A stretch of 64,000 nucleotides of DNA, taken from Corynebacterium sp. HMSC036D02. Its GTDB lineage: Bacteria; Actinomycetota; Actinomycetes; Mycobacteriales; Mycobacteriaceae. The stretch spans positions 97,659-161,658 of the forward strand of contig NZ_KV827706.1 of assembly GCF_001836165.1 (NCBI RefSeq). The letters are read 5' to 3'. The stretch's first letter is position 1. The number at the start of each line of letters is the position of its first letter. The notes beneath the pieces are model-generated. The model did no database searches. It saw only the letters and a list, made by a program, of their open reading frames with translations, and was not told the DNA's origin. Positions 16,502-26,692 of this stretch are shown here, piece by piece. A program made the translations under genes and the position numbers.

Positions 16502-19500
16502 ATGGCCAAAAACTCCTCCTTCGTCCACCTGCACAACCACACCGAATTCTCCATGCTGGACGGCATGGCCAAGGTGGATATGTTGGCTGATGAGGTGCTC
16601 CGCCAAGGTATGCCGGCAGTCGGCATGACTGACCACGGCAACATGTACGGTTCCAATGCCTTCTACCAAAGGATGACAAGCGCCGGGGTGAAACCCATCA
16701 TCGGCATCGAGGCCTACCTGGCGCCTGAGTCGCGCTTCAACAAGAAGCGCGTGCTGTGGGGCACCCCGGACCAGAAGCGCGATGATGTCTCCGCCTCCGG
16801 TGCCTATCTGCACCAGACCATGCTGGCGGAAAATGAGACCGGCCTGCGCAACCTGTTCAAGCTTTCCTCCTTGGCGTCCTATGAGGGCCAGTTGGGTAAG
16901 TGGCCGCGCATGGACGCCGAGCTGATTGCCGAGCACGCCGAGGGCATCATCGCGACCACCGGTTGCCCTTCCGGCGACGTGCAGACCCGCCTGCGCTTGG
17001 GCCAGTTCAATGAGGCGCTGGAGGCTGCCGCGATGTGGCAGGACATCTACGGCAAGGACAACTTCTTCTTGGAGCTCATGGACCATGGGCTGGACATCGA
17101 GAAGCGCACGCGCGATGGCCTGCTGGAGATCGGCCGCAAGCTGGACCTGCCGCCGTTGGTGACCAATGATTGCCACTACGTGCTGGAATCCCAGGCCCCC
17201 TCCCACGAGGCCATGCTCTGCGTGCAGACCGGTAAGACCTTCATGGATCCGGACCGCTTCAAGTTCGACGGCACCGGCTACTACATCAAGTCCGCCGCGC
17301 AGATGCGTGAGCTGTGGGATCATATGGTGCCGGAGGCTTGCGATAACACCCTGTGGATTGCGGAGCGCGTGCAGGACTACGGCGCGATTTGGGAGGAGCA
17401 CACCCACGACCGCATGCCGATTGCCGACGTCCCCGAGGGCTACACCCCAACCTCCTGGCTGACCCACGAGGTTATGGAGGGACTGAAGGATCGCTTCAAC
17501 GGTGGGGATGTGCCGCAGGAATACATCGACCGTGCTGAATACGAGATCAGCGTCATCGATATGAAGGGCTACCCTTCCTACTTCCTCATCGTGGCCGAGC
17601 TCATCAAGCACGCGCGCTCCATTGGCATTCGTGTTGGTCCGGGCCGTGGTTCGGCGGCCGGTGCACTCGTGGCCTACGCGCTGACGATTACCAACATTGA
17701 CCCCATCGAGCACGGCCTGCTCTTCGAGCGATTCTTGAACCCGGAGCGTCCGTCCGCACCTGATATCGATATCGACTTCGATGATCGCCGCCGTGGCGAG
17801 ATGATTACTTACGCCGCCGAGCGGTGGGGCGAGGACAAGGTTGCCCAGGTGATCACCTTCGGCACCGTGAAGACCAAGCAGGCCATTAAGGACTCCGCCA
17901 AGGTGCACTTTGGCCAGCCGGGCTTCCAGATGGCGGACCGCATCAACGGCGCCCTCCCGCCCGCCATCATGGCCAAGGACATCCCGCTCGCCGGCATCAT
18001 GGACCCAGAGCACGAGCGCTACTCTGAGGCGGCCGAGGTCCGGCAGATGATTGAGACTGACCCGGACGTCAGGAAGATCTACGAGACCGCCCGCGGCCTC
18101 GAGGGCGTGGTCCGTCAGGCCGGCGTGCATGCCTGCGCGGTGATTATGGCCTCGGTCCGGCTCATGGACCACATCCCGATGTGGAAGCGCCCAGCCGACG
18201 GCGCCTACATCACCGGCTGGGACTACCCGGCCTGTGAGGCCATCGGCCTGCTGAAGATGGACTTTTTGGGCCTGCGCAACCTCACCGTGATTGGTGACTG
18301 CCTGGAAAACATCAAGAAGAACCGCGGCGAGGAAGTCCACCTAGAAGACCTCCATGCCGACGACCCGAATGCCTCAAAGGTCTATGACCTGCTCTCGCGC
18401 GGCGATACTCTGGGCGTGTTCCAGCTGGACTCCGGCGGCATGCAGGAGCTGCTCAAACGCATGAAGCCAACGGGCTTTAAGGACATCGTGGCGTCGCTGG
18501 CGCTCTACCGCCCGGGCCCGATGGGTGTGAACGCGCACTGGGATTATGCCGACCGCAAGAACGGCCGCAAGGAAATTACCCCAATTCACCCCGAGCTGGA
18601 GGAGCCGCTCAAGGAAATCCTGGATGAGACCTATGGCCTCATTGTGTACCAGGAGCAGATCATGCGTATCTCGCAGAAGGTGGCGAACTACACCGCCGGC
18701 GAGGCAGACGGCTTCCGCAAGGCCATGGGTAAGAAGAAGCCGGAAGTGCTGGCCCAGCAATATGACAAGTTCTGGGGCGGCATGAAGGATAACGGCTACT
18801 CCAAGGAAGCGATGGACGCTCTGTGGGGCACCATTGAGCCCTTCGCCTCCTACGCGTTCAACAAGTCCCACGCCGCCGGTTATGGTTTGGTGTCCTTCTG
18901 GACGGCCTACCTCAAGGCCTACTATGCGCCGGAATACATGGCCGCGCTGCTGACCTCGGTGGGTGACAAGAAGGACAAGTCCGCCATCTACCTGGCTGAC
19001 TGCCGCCATCTGGGCATCCGCGTGCTCTCCCCAGATGTCAACGAGTCGGTGGAGACCTTCCAGGCCGTGGGCGAGGATATTCGTTTCGGCATGGGCGCTA
19101 TCCGCAACGTTGGTGGGGAAGTGGTGGATTCCATCGTGAAGACCCGCCGCGAGAAAGGTGCTTTCACATCCTTCTCCGACTACCTGGACAAGATTGAGCT
19201 GGCGGCCTGTTCGAAGCGCGTCACCGAATCCCTCATCAAGGCCGGTGCCTTCGATTCCATGGAGCATCCGCGCAAGGGCCTCATGCTCATCCATGAAGAC
19301 GCCGTCGATTCGGTCCAGACGACTAAGAAGGCGGCCGACAAGGGCCAATTCGATCTCTTCGCTGGCTTCGGCGGTGGCGATGAACAAGGTGACTCTGTCT
19401 CCGCCTTCGCCATCGATATCCCAGACGAGAACTGGGACCGCAAGCACGAGCTGGCTTTGGAAAGGGAGATGCTGGGCCTGTATGTGTCCGGCCACCCGCT

Positions 19501-20077
19501 CGATGGTTTTGAGGAAGCCCTGAACGCGCAGACCGATACACCGATTACGAAGATCCTCAACGGTGAGGTGGGCAACGGCCAAGAGTTGGTGATTGGCGGC
19601 ATCATTTCGGGTGTTGACAGGCGCTTTTCCAAGCGCGATGGTTCGCCCTGGGCCATTGTGAGCATCGAGGACCACAACGGCGCGCAGGTAGATATCCTCG
19701 TGTTCAATCAGGTCTACTCCCTGGTGGCCCCGCAGATTGCAGAAGACAACATCATCCTGGCCAAGGTCCAGGTGAAGATCCGCGATGAGCGCATGTCCCT
19801 GTTCTGCTCCGATATTCGCGTTCCTGACTTGGGCCCTGGCAACGGTGCTGGCCTGCCACTGCGGCTGACTATGCGCACGGATCAGTGCACGATGGACAAC
19901 ATCGCACGGCTGAAGCAGGTCCTGGTCAACAACAAGGGCGAGTCGGACGTGTACCTAACGCTTGTCGACGGCGAAGAGTCCACCATGATGGTCCTTGGCG
20001 AGCACTTGCGTGTGGAGCGCTCCAGCAACCTCATGGGTGATCTCAAGGCGACGATGGGCGCCGGCATCCTGGGCTGA
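16502..20077 (+). CDS. dnaE: DNA polymerase III alpha subunit
   Basis: An approximately 1191-residue replicative polymerase subunit. The PHP domain opens with [15 protein letters not shown] and MTDHGNMYG. The polymerase core includes [16 protein letters not shown] (about 379) and the catalytic metal motif PDIDIDFDD (about 420). Helix-hairpin-helix and OB-fold regions occupy the C-terminus ([13 protein letters not shown]). In-frame ATGs exist at 16445, 16493 and 16502; 16502 is chosen because TAAGAT lies 7 bp upstream and the protein then starts [13 protein letters not shown], close to the family N-terminus. Confidence 0.97.
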   Translation: MAKNSSFVHLHNHTEFSMLDGMAKVDMLADEVLRQGMPAVGMTDHGNMYGSNAFYQRMTSAGVKPIIGIEAYLAPESRFNKKRVLWGTPDQKRDDVSASGAYLHQTMLAENETGLRNLFKLSSLASYEGQLGKWPRMDAELIAEHAEGIIATTGCPSGDVQTRLRLGQFNEALEAAAMWQDIYGKDNFFLELMDHGLDIEKRTRDGLLEIGRKLDLPPLVTNDCHYVLESQAPSHEAMLCVQTGKTFMDPDRFKFDGTGYYIKSAAQMRELWDHMVPEACDNTLWIAERVQDYGAIWEEHTHDRMPIADVPEGYTPTSWLTHEVMEGLKDRFNGGDVPQEYIDRAEYEISVIDMKGYPSYFLIVAELIKHARSIGIRVGPGRGSAAGALVAYALTITNIDPIEHGLLFERFLNPERPSAPDIDIDFDDRRRGEMITYAAERWGEDKVAQVITFGTVKTKQAIKDSAKVHFGQPGFQMADRINGALPPAIMAKDIPLAGIMDPEHERYSEAAEVRQMIETDPDVRKIYETARGLEGVVRQAGVHACAVIMASVRLMDHIPMWKRPADGAYITGWDYPACEAIGLLKMDFLGLRNLTVIGDCLENIKKNRGEEVHLEDLHADDPNASKVYDLLSRGDTLGVFQLDSGGMQELLKRMKPTGFKDIVASLALYRPGPMGVNAHWDYADRKNGRKEITPIHPELEEPLKEILDETYGLIVYQEQIMRISQKVANYTAGEADGFRKAMGKKKPEVLAQQYDKFWGGMKDNGYSKEAMDALWGTIEPFASYAFNKSHAAGYGLVSFWTAYLKAYYAPEYMAALLTSVGDKKDKSAIYLADCRHLGIRVLSPDVNESVETFQAVGEDIRFGMGAIRNVGGEVVDSIVKTRREKGAFTSFSDYLDKIELAACSKRVTESLIKAGAFDSMEHPRKGLMLIHEDAVDSVQTTKKAADKGQFDLFAGFGGGDEQGDSVSAFAIDIPDENWDRKHELALEREMLGLYVSGHPLDGFEEALNAQTDTPITKILNGEVGNGQELVIGGIISGVDRRFSKRDGSPWAIVSIEDHNGAQVDILVFNQVYSLVAPQIAEDNIILAKVQVKIRDERMSLFCSDIRVPDLGPGNGAGLPLRLTMRTDQCTMDNIARLKQVLVNNKGESDVYLTLVDGEESTMMVLGEHLRVERSSNLMGDLKATMGAGILG

Positions 20078-20150
20078 GACAGCATGCTTCGTTCGGGTGC
20101 TGAATAAAAGTACAGAATGAAGCGGGCTGCGCCTCGCCCGTGGGTTACGC

Positions 20151-20166
20151 TAGACAGCACAGTCTA
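20151..20166. promoter_or_regulatory. McbR-type operator
   Basis: TAGACAGCACAGTCTA is an exact match to the TAGAC-N6-GTCTA inverted repeat bound by McbR, the repressor of methionine and cysteine synthesis in C. glutamicum. It overlaps a -10-like TACGCT (20146-20151), so binding would block initiation at the MetE-like gene that begins at 20190. Confidence 0.8.
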
Positions 20167-20189
20167 GTTGAAAGGGAGACCGTTTCCTC

Positions 20190-21386
20190 ATGGTCAATAA
20201 GATCCGCACCACCCACGTTGGCTCGCTGCCGCGCACGAAGGAGCTGCTGGAAGCTAACCTCGAGCGCTCCGCAGGCACCATCTCCGATGAGAAGTTCCAC
20301 GAGATTCTGGAACGCTCGGTCGCAGACGTCGTCAAGCGCCAAGTCGATCTCGGCATCGACATCATCAACGAGGGCGAATACGGCCACATCACCTCCGGCG
20401 CCGTGGACTACGGCGCGTGGTGGAACTACTCCTTTACCCGCCTGGGTGGTCTGACCATGACGGACAAGGACCGCTGGGAAATCGGTGACAAGATTCGTTC
20501 CGAGCCAGGCAAGATTCGCCTTTCCTCGATGAAGGACCGCCGCGACCGCGCCCTGTTCGCCGAGGCCTATAACGATCCGGATTCGGGTATCTTTACCGGC
20601 CGCAAGAAGGTAGCCAACCCGGAGTTCACCGGCCCGGTTACCTACATCGGCCAGGAGCAGGTCGAGGCGGACGTGAAACTGCTTGCCGACGCCCTTCCCG
20701 AAGGTACCGAAGGCTTCGTCGCCGCCCTGTCCCCGGGTGCTGCGGCACGTCTGCCTAATAAGTACTACGAGGATGAAACCGACCTTGTTCGTGCTTGCGG
20801 TGAGGCGCTCAAGGTGGAGTACAAGGCCATCACCGATGCCGGTCTGACCGTCCAGTTCGATGCTCCGGATCTGGCCGAAGCTTGGGACTCGGTGGTCCCG
20901 GAGCCGACGGTCGAGGATTTCCAGGCCTTCCTGCGCGAGCGTATTGAGATTCTCAACGAGTCCATCAAGGACATCCCGCGTGAGCAGACCCGCCTGCACA
21001 TCTGCTGGGGCTCCTGGCATGGCCCGCACGTGACGGATATTCCTTTCGAGGACATCATTGAAGAGATCCTGCAGGCCAAGGTTGGTGGCTTCTCCTTCGA
21101 GGGGGCCTCGCCGCGTCATGCGCACGAGTGGCGCGTGTGGAAGGACCACAAGCTGCCGGAGGGCACTGTGATCTACCCGGGTGTGGTTTCGCACTCCACG
21201 AATGCTGTGGAGCATCCGCGCTTGGTGGCGGACCGCATCATCCAGTTTGCTGAATTGGTGGGCCCGGAAAACGTGATTGCATCGACGGACTGCGGCCTCG
21301 GCGGCCGTTTGCACCGCCAGATCGCGTGGGCCAAGCTGGAGTCCCTCGTGGAAGGTGCCCAGATTGCCACCGAGGAGCTGTTTTAA
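20190..21386 (+). CDS. MetE C-terminal-like methyltransferase
   Basis: A 398-residue member of the UROD/MetE-like superfamily, matching only the catalytic half of cobalamin-independent methionine synthase. It begins TTHVGSLPRTKELLEAN, typical of this family. Zinc-ligand candidates are the His and Cys in LHICWGSWHG and the Cys in STDCGLGGR. The N-terminal folate-binding half of full MetE is absent, so the methyl donor or thiol substrate may differ. A ribosome site GAAAGGGAG precedes the ATG. The McbR operator upstream places it in sulfur metabolism. Confidence 0.88.
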   Translation: MVNKIRTTHVGSLPRTKELLEANLERSAGTISDEKFHEILERSVADVVKRQVDLGIDIINEGEYGHITSGAVDYGAWWNYSFTRLGGLTMTDKDRWEIGDKIRSEPGKIRLSSMKDRRDRALFAEAYNDPDSGIFTGRKKVANPEFTGPVTYIGQEQVEADVKLLADALPEGTEGFVAALSPGAAARLPNKYYEDETDLVRACGEALKVEYKAITDAGLTVQFDAPDLAEAWDSVVPEPTVEDFQAFLRERIEILNESIKDIPREQTRLHICWGSWHGPHVTDIPFEDIIEEILQAKVGGFSFEGASPRHAHEWRVWKDHKLPEGTVIYPGVVSHSTNAVEHPRLVADRIIQFAELVGPENVIASTDCGLGGRLHRQIAWAKLESLVEGAQIATEELF

Positions 21387-21422
21387 GTCTATCCAGCTTG
21401 GCTGCGATTGATTCCATCCAAT

Positions 21423-21460
21423 AAAAGGCGGCTGTGACGCAATGTCGCAGCCGCCTTTTT
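21423..21460. terminator. Terminator after MetE-like gene
   Basis: AAAAGGCGGCTG pairs with CAGCCGCCTTTTT around a short loop. It is symmetric and lies between convergent genes. Confidence 0.88.
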
Positions 21461-21476
21461 CGTGCAGTGAAAAGTG

Positions 21477-21899
21477 CTAGTTCACGGTGATACCGTGGCT
21501 TTTGAGGAAATCTCGTGGGCCGTCAAGGATAGAAGGGTTAGCCTTAGCGACAAGGACCAACGCGTTGACCCCAGCGGCTACCAAACCAAAAATTGTGGTC
21601 AGCCAGGCGACGACTTCCTTGGTTGTGTCACTCGGGCGGGCGGACTGCAACCACTCTGGCATCTTTCCCCAAGCAGCATCTTCCGCAGCTTTCTTTGCTT
21701 TTTCGGGGTCCGTCTCTGGAGATGTGCCCTTTTCTGGCGCGGTGTCCTCTTTTGCTTGGGAGGAGTGCGAGACATCGAGGTTACCTACGGACAGCGAGCT
21801 ACCGTTGGAGTCTGCAGTTGAGTCGTTAGCTGCCGCAAGCGGAGTAGCTAAGGCCATGGTCGTGGCGCATACAGCGACGAGGGAGGCGGAAAGACGCAT
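21477..21899 (-). CDS. Small secreted protein
   Basis: A 140-residue protein with a Sec signal peptide (MRLSASLVAVCATTMALA, cleavage near AAA-ND). A low-complexity Ser/Lys/Glu/Pro linker follows, then a C-terminal hydrophobic segment at about residues 97-118 (EVVAWLTTIFGLVAAGVNAL) and a short tail. Base composition is somewhat less G+C-rich than its neighbours. No family recognised. A surface or membrane-associated role is likely from the topology alone. Confidence 0.72.
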   Translation of the reverse strand: MRLSASLVAVCATTMALATPLAAANDSTADSNGSSLSVGNLDVSHSSQAKEDTAPEKGTSPETDPEKAKKAAEDAAWGKMPEWLQSARPSDTTKEVVAWLTTIFGLVAAGVNALVLVAKANPSILDGPRDFLKSHGITVN

Positions 21900-22004
21900 G
21901 ATGAGATGTTCTCCTTAGTAAGGCGGTTATGAGAGCTGCATAAAAGGTCCGGCTCGTTACAAGCCCATCTAAATGTAGCAGCCCTCCCCTTAACGACAAA
22001 GGTT

Positions 22005-23928
22005 TTATAGGAACTTCTCCAGTTGCTCGCGCAGCGGTGCCGGGGCAAGGCTGAGAACTGTTTCGCGGACACCCGGGGCATTCAGCAGGCCTACCGCGGC
22101 AGCCACAGCGGCGATGACTCCGATGATAGAACCGAGGGCGATGGTCGCGGTGGAGGAGTGGGAGCTCTGACTGCTCTTGTCTTCGTCGTCGTAGTCGCCA
22201 GCAGTATCCTCGTCGTCCTCGTCGGCATTGAGCAGGTCCTCAACATTGTAGACGGTGGTGGTTCCGGAGACCTCGTTGCCCACGATGAGCAGGTGCTCGC
22301 CGTTGGGGGAGTCTGCCTTGTCGACGAAGGCAAAGCCCTCCGGACCCAAGTCGCCGGCAACAGCGAACTCATCAGTGGAGAAGTCGCGGTTGTTGACATA
22401 GGTGACGAAGGAAGCGTTGGCGGGGTCGGTGACGTCGTAGACGAAGATGCAGCCAACGCGCTCTGCGCCGATGAAGGCATATGTACGCTTCCCAACGGTG
22501 CCGATGGTCAGGGCCTCTGGCTCTGGGCCCTTGTTATCAGAGCGATCATCGAACGTTGCTTCTTCGTTGTCGGCGTTGTGGTGGAAGATACCCGGCTCGT
22601 TGAGCTCGGCGGTGATCTTTTCGAACTCGGCGCCGGAGTCGAAGACAACGTTGCCCTCCGCGTCGTAGATGCTGAAGGAGCGGGAGCCGTAGGCATAGAG
22701 CTCGTCGAAGCAGCCCTTCTCTTCGTTCCAGCCTGAGGCGTTGCTCAACTTCAGGTTGCCGGCTTCCTTCTTGTCGGCGAGCTTGTCCAGGTCGACGTCG
22801 CCCAGCGCGCCCTCGCACACCTGGCCATCCTCGACCACGTCCTTGAGCTCCACCTCATCGGTGTAGGCGCCGGAGCCGCCGTCCTTTTCCTTGATACCCC
22901 ACTCGCGGGCATCACCCTCGTTCGCGGTGGCAAAGTAGGTCTGACCACCAGCGGTGAAGGCACCGATGGAATCTGGCATGGACAGGCCCTTGACCGGGAT
23001 CGTGCGCAGCTCGGCCGCATCATCCTTGTTCGAGGGGTCCAGCGGGACCTGCGAGTGATACGCAATGTGGGCAGGCAGGATCTTCTCCACCGTGGCAGAT
23101 TCAATCGATGACACCGATGGCGTTGGCCTCCTGCAGTGTCACGAAGGCCTTGTCATCCTGGGAGGTGATGTACTCCGGCTCAAAGTCAATAGAAGGCTTG
23201 GAGTCATGGCCAGAGGGGCCGAAAACTCGTACGCCCTCCGGCAGAGGCTGGCCGTCGAAAGCCGTGAATCCAGCGATGCGGGCATCCGCCTGGGTTGGAG
23301 CCTCAACAGCCTTCGGCAGCTTGATAACGGAGACGGAGCCTTCCGGGTCCGTGACGTAGTCGGTGCCCTCGGCGTTGAGCTCATTGGAGGGCTCGCCTTC
23401 GTTAGCCACCAGCGCGTAGCCACCATCTGCGGTGAGGTGAACGTTATCCGGCAATGCGCCCACCATCACGCGGCCCAATTCGGCGGTATCCAGGTCCGTG
23501 GCCGCGGCGTTGAAGAACAGTGCTTCGCCGTCCTCGGTCTTGTCCGCCTGCTGGACGGCGGCCACGGCTAGGCCATCGGGGCGCACGGCTACGGAGTTGA
23601 TTTCCTTGCCCTCACCAGCAGAGATAGAGTCGATTAAGGTGGGCTTGGCCGGATCGGAAGCGTCGAGGATATCGATTTGACCAGCGTGCGCATTGACCGT
23701 AAGGATGCGCTTGGAGTTCGGGTGAAAGGCCACGATCTCCGCGGCCGACTCCGCGTATACACCGGACTCATAGGTGCCAACCGGGGTGAGCTTGAGGCTG
23801 GCGTCTGCCGCCGAGTGCTCGATGACGTTGTTCACAATCGCGGCCGAGGAGGCCGGTACGGCCACGCTGAGGCTGGTTGCGGTCGCCACGCAGAGCGCGA
23901 GAGAGCGGCGGGAGATAGAGCGAGACAT
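22005..23928 (-). pseudogene. Frameshifted choice-of-anchor-I-like secreted protein
   Basis: Two overlapping reading frames together encode one beta-propeller-like secreted protein. The first (23928-23101) starts with the signal peptide MSRSISRRSLALCVATATS after an AAGGAG site and runs to NAIGVID-stop. The second (to 22005) continues one frame away with IESATVEKILPAHIAYHSQ and ends with a Ser-rich linker and a C-terminal membrane helix (IALGSIIGVIAAVAAAVGLL). The junction at about 23101-23114 needs a one-base deletion or two-base insertion to join VID to IESA. Homologues are about 600 residues and intact. The gene is either recently inactivated or affected by a sequencing error. Confidence 0.75.
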
Positions 23929-24027
23929 TGAGAAAGACTCCTTGAAGCGAGGCGAAAAAGATTCCGCATCACCGTACGTGCCGCCCATGACACCTTTGGG
24001 GAACAGAGCGTTGCGGCCAAGCGAGAT

Positions 24028-24066
24028 CTAGGTAAACGTTCAGTGAATCGGTCGAATGCTAGGTAA
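24028..24066. repeat. Direct repeat of CTAGGTAA upstream of ilvA
   Basis: Identical octamers at 24028-24035 and 24059-24066 are 31 bp apart, about three helical turns, in the divergent region between the secreted-protein gene and ilvA. This spacing is suitable for cooperative binding of a regulator; none is identified. Confidence 0.4.
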
Positions 24067-24092
24067 TACGCGACGAAAGAATGGTGGGGCGC

Positions 24093-24098
24093 TAAAAT
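24093..24098 (+). promoter_or_regulatory. -10 of ilvA (leaderless)
   Basis: TAAAAT lies 8 bp before the ilvA ATG at 24107, with no Shine-Dalgarno between them. Confidence 0.55.
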
Positions 24099-24106
24099 GA
24101 GCCACC

Positions 24107-25390
24107 ATGACAAGCACCCCGCAAGACTTCGAGCCAATCCACGCCTCTGATATCCAACTGGCCCAATCGCGAATTAGCTCGGAGATTGCCCCGACCCCGT
24201 TGCAATACTGCCCGCGACTGTCCCAGGAAACCGGCTATGAGGTGTACTTAAAGCGCGAGGATCTACAAGATGTGCGCTCCTACAAGATCCGCGGAGCCAT
24301 CTATGGCATGTCAAACCTCAGCGAAGAGCAGCGGACGCAAGGCATCGTTACGGCGTCGGCGGGCAACCACGCCCAGGGTGTGGCTTATGCCTGCCGCACC
24401 ATGGGAATCCACGGCAAGATCTACGTGCCGGAACCGACCCCGAAACAAAAACGCGACCGCATCCTGGTCCACGGCGGCGACCTCGTGGAACTCGTTGTCA
24501 CCGGCGCCAATTTCGACGAGGCAGCAGCTGCCGCGCACGCGGATGCAGCGGAGCACGGCGCCTTCTTCATCGAGCCTTTCGATTCGCGCGATACCGTTAC
24601 CGGCCAGGGAACTGTGGCCGCCGAAATCGTCTCCCAGCTGTCTTCGATCGGTAAATCCCTCGATACCGTGGTGGTCCCCGTGGGCGGTGGCGGCCTCATC
24701 TCCGGCATCACCTCCTACCTCGCCGACATGGCCCCGCGCACGGCGGTGGTGGGCATTGAGCCGGCGGGGGCGGCGTCGCTAAGCGCAGCGTTCGCTGCTG
24801 GTGAGCCCGTGACCCTGGAGACCGTTGATCCCTTCGTCGATGGTGCTGCCGTCAAGCGCATCGGTGAGCTGCCCTTCCAGATTCTGGAAGCCAACCAGGG
24901 CCGCCTGCACCATGACACCGTCTCCGAAGGCGCCGTCTGCACGGAGCAGTTGGCGTTGTACCAAAACGAGGGCATTATCGCCGAGCCCGCCGGCGCGCTG
25001 AGCGTGACCGGCCTGCGCACGCTCAACCTGCAGCCGGGTTCAACGGTGGTCTGCGTGATTTCCGGCGGCAACAATGACGTGCTGCGCTACGCCGAAATCA
25101 TGGAGCGCTCCCTGGTGCACCGTGGACTCAAGCACTACTTCCTGGTGAATTTCCCGCAGGAGCCCGGCCAGCTGCGCCACTTCCTGCAGGATGTTCTTGG
25201 CCCGGAAGATGACATTACGCTGTTCGAGTACCTCAAGCGCAATAACCGTGAGACCGGCGCTGCGCTGGTGGGCATCGAATTGGGTAGCGCTGCAGGTATA
25301 GACGGACTGCTGGAGCGCATGGAGAAGTCGAAGCTCAATTGCCAGCAACTTAAGCCAGGTACCCCCGAGTATGACTTCCTCGTCGCATAA
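24107..25390 (+). CDS. ilvA: Threonine dehydratase
   Basis: A 427-residue PLP enzyme converting threonine to 2-oxobutanoate, the first step of isoleucine synthesis. The cofactor lysine is Lys60 in RSYKIRGA, the substrate loop is TASAGNHAQG, and the phosphate-binding glycine loop is VPVGGGGLISG. A C-terminal ACT-like regulatory domain starts at about residue 340 (KHYFLVNFPQEPGQLRHFL), so isoleucine feedback is expected. The length fits the short corynebacterial enzyme. The stop overlaps the next start (TAATG). Confidence 0.96.
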   Translation: MTSTPQDFEPIHASDIQLAQSRISSEIAPTPLQYCPRLSQETGYEVYLKREDLQDVRSYKIRGAIYGMSNLSEEQRTQGIVTASAGNHAQGVAYACRTMGIHGKIYVPEPTPKQKRDRILVHGGDLVELVVTGANFDEAAAAAHADAAEHGAFFIEPFDSRDTVTGQGTVAAEIVSQLSSIGKSLDTVVVPVGGGGLISGITSYLADMAPRTAVVGIEPAGAASLSAAFAAGEPVTLETVDPFVDGAAVKRIGELPFQILEANQGRLHHDTVSEGAVCTEQLALYQNEGIIAEPAGALSVTGLRTLNLQPGSTVVCVISGGNNDVLRYAEIMERSLVHRGLKHYFLVNFPQEPGQLRHFLQDVLGPEDDITLFEYLKRNNRETGAALVGIELGSAAGIDGLLERMEKSKLNCQQLKPGTPEYDFLVA

Positions 25391-26028
25391 TGCTGGAGAG
25401 CTATCAGCGCCCCGTCGCCGGTGACATCGTTGAACACGAGATTGAGATCAAACGTTCGCGGTTTATCACCCTCATTGGCCGCGCCACGAATGAAGAGGAA
25501 GCACGCGCGCTTATCGACGCCGCCCGCGACCGCTTCCCCGACGCCCGCCACCACTGCTCGGCGTACATTTACCACGTCGATGGCTCGAATCCAGTGGAGC
25601 GATCGTCTGATGACGGCGAGCCTTCCGGCACGGCGGGCAAGCCAATGCTCGATGTTTTGAAGGGCTCCGGACTGCTCGATATTTGCGCGGTCGTGGTGCG
25701 CTACTTCGGCGGCATCAAGCTGGGCGCGGGCGGGCTCGTTCACGCCTACGGCGGTGCCGTCAGTGAGACCATGGAGCAAGTTGAGCACGTCACGCGCGCC
25801 TTGCGCGAGCTCTATACTGTCGAGGTTTCCCACGCGGAGGCCGGCCGGTTGGAGGCGGAGCTGCGCAACCGCGGTGTGGACATGGTGGATACCGACTACT
25901 GCCAGGCAGTGACCTTCACCGTGTCTGTGGAGCCCGGCGGCGAGGAGGAGCTCGCGGCGACGCTCGCCGCGCTGACCCAGGGTGGGGTAGAGCCAAAGGA
26001 AGCTGGAACTGCCTGGGTGGAGCTTTAA
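25390..26028 (+). CDS. YigZ/IMPACT-family protein
   Basis: A 212-residue protein of the YigZ/IMPACT family. The N-terminal domain carries the conserved KRSRFI, HHCSAYIY, DDGEPSGTAGKPML and VVRYFGGIKLGAGGLVHAYG blocks. A smaller C-terminal domain (DUF1949-like) starts at about residue 140. The family is linked to translation regulation, but its bacterial role is unclear. The start overlaps the ilvA stop, so it is co-translated with ilvA. Confidence 0.92.
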   Translation: MLESYQRPVAGDIVEHEIEIKRSRFITLIGRATNEEEARALIDAARDRFPDARHHCSAYIYHVDGSNPVERSSDDGEPSGTAGKPMLDVLKGSGLLDICAVVVRYFGGIKLGAGGLVHAYGGAVSETMEQVEHVTRALRELYTVEVSHAEAGRLEAELRNRGVDMVDTDYCQAVTFTVSVEPGGEEELAATLAALTQGGVEPKEAGTAWVEL

Positions 26029-26049
26029 GGCCGCGGGATTCGGGCCATG

Positions 26050-26055
26050 TAGAAT
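26050..26055 (+). promoter_or_regulatory. -10 of small membrane protein gene (leaderless)
   Basis: TAGAAT lies 7 bp before the ATG at 26063 and decides between this start and one at 26054, which would fall within the -10 itself. Confidence 0.6.
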
Positions 26056-26062
26056 GAGCCCC

Positions 26063-26299
26063 ATGACTATGCAGCGACGCCCCAACAACCCCATTGAGCA
26101 ACGCAAGCAAGCCGTGCGTACCCATGCACGCAACGGAGCTATCTGCGTCGTGGGCGGCGTCGCCGGCGGTGTGCTCCTGGGCTGGGCACTTACCAGCTTC
26201 TGGACCTGGATGGCCATTGGCCTCATCGTCGCCGTGGTGGGTGGCGTGTACAACTGGGTCAAAATCCAGAAGATCGTGAACGAGAACCACAACCTATAA
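26063..26299 (+). CDS. Small membrane protein, two helices
   Basis: A 78-residue protein with a basic N-terminal tail of about 24 residues (MTMQRRPNNPIEQRKQAV) and two tightly spaced helices: GAICVVGGVAGGVLLGWAL and WMAIGLIVAVVGGVYNWV. The first helix has a glycine-rich packing face. No family recognised. The S4-domain gene starts 6 bp after its stop, so the two are probably one transcript. Confidence 0.75.
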   Translation: MTMQRRPNNPIEQRKQAVRTHARNGAICVVGGVAGGVLLGWALTSFWTWMAIGLIVAVVGGVYNWVKIQKIVNENHNL

Positions 26300-26305
26300 A
26301 AGCTC

Positions 26306-26692
26306 ATGGTGAATCAGCCCGACGGGCGGCCCGTACGTATTGATGCTTGGGTCTGGTCCGTGCGCATGTTCAAGACTCGCTCGGAGGCCGCCACCGCCGT
26401 GCGCGCCGGGCACGTCAAACTCAATGGCAACGCCACCAAGCCCGCGCAGCAGGTTGTGCCCGGCGACCGCGTGCGCGTGTGGCGCAACCACCACGAGCAT
26501 GACCTTGAGGTGCTAGCCACCGTGTCCAAGCGCGTGGGCGCCCCGATTGCGCGCACCTGTTATATCGACCATGCCCCGCCGCCACCGCCGAAAGAGTTTA
26601 TGCCCTCCGTTCCGGTCCGACCGCGCGGTGCTGGCCGCCCGACGAAGAAAGAACGCCGGCAGATGGAGAAATTCCGCGGTGGATTCCGCTAA
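26306..26692 (+). CDS. S4-domain RNA-binding protein (Hsp15/HslR-like)
   Basis: A 128-residue protein with an S4 domain at about residues 10-60 (RIDAWVWSVRMFKTRSEA, GHVKLNGNATKPAQQV, GDRVRVWR). The C-terminal region is basic and ends in KKERRQMEKF. Hsp15/HslR proteins bind stalled 50S subunits carrying nascent chains, so a ribosome rescue role is likely by family. The stop overlaps the convergent relS-like gene by 4 bp. Confidence 0.88.
   Translation: MVNQPDGRPVRIDAWVWSVRMFKTRSEAATAVRAGHVKLNGNATKPAQQVVPGDRVRVWRNHHEHDLEVLATVSKRVGAPIARTCYIDHAPPPPPKEFMPSVPVRPRGAGRPTKKERRQMEKFRGGFR

Noticed and set aside
16463..18340. 625-codon open frame antisense to dnaE
   Set aside because: Shadow of a high-G+C gene; dnaE on the plus strand has clear family motifs.
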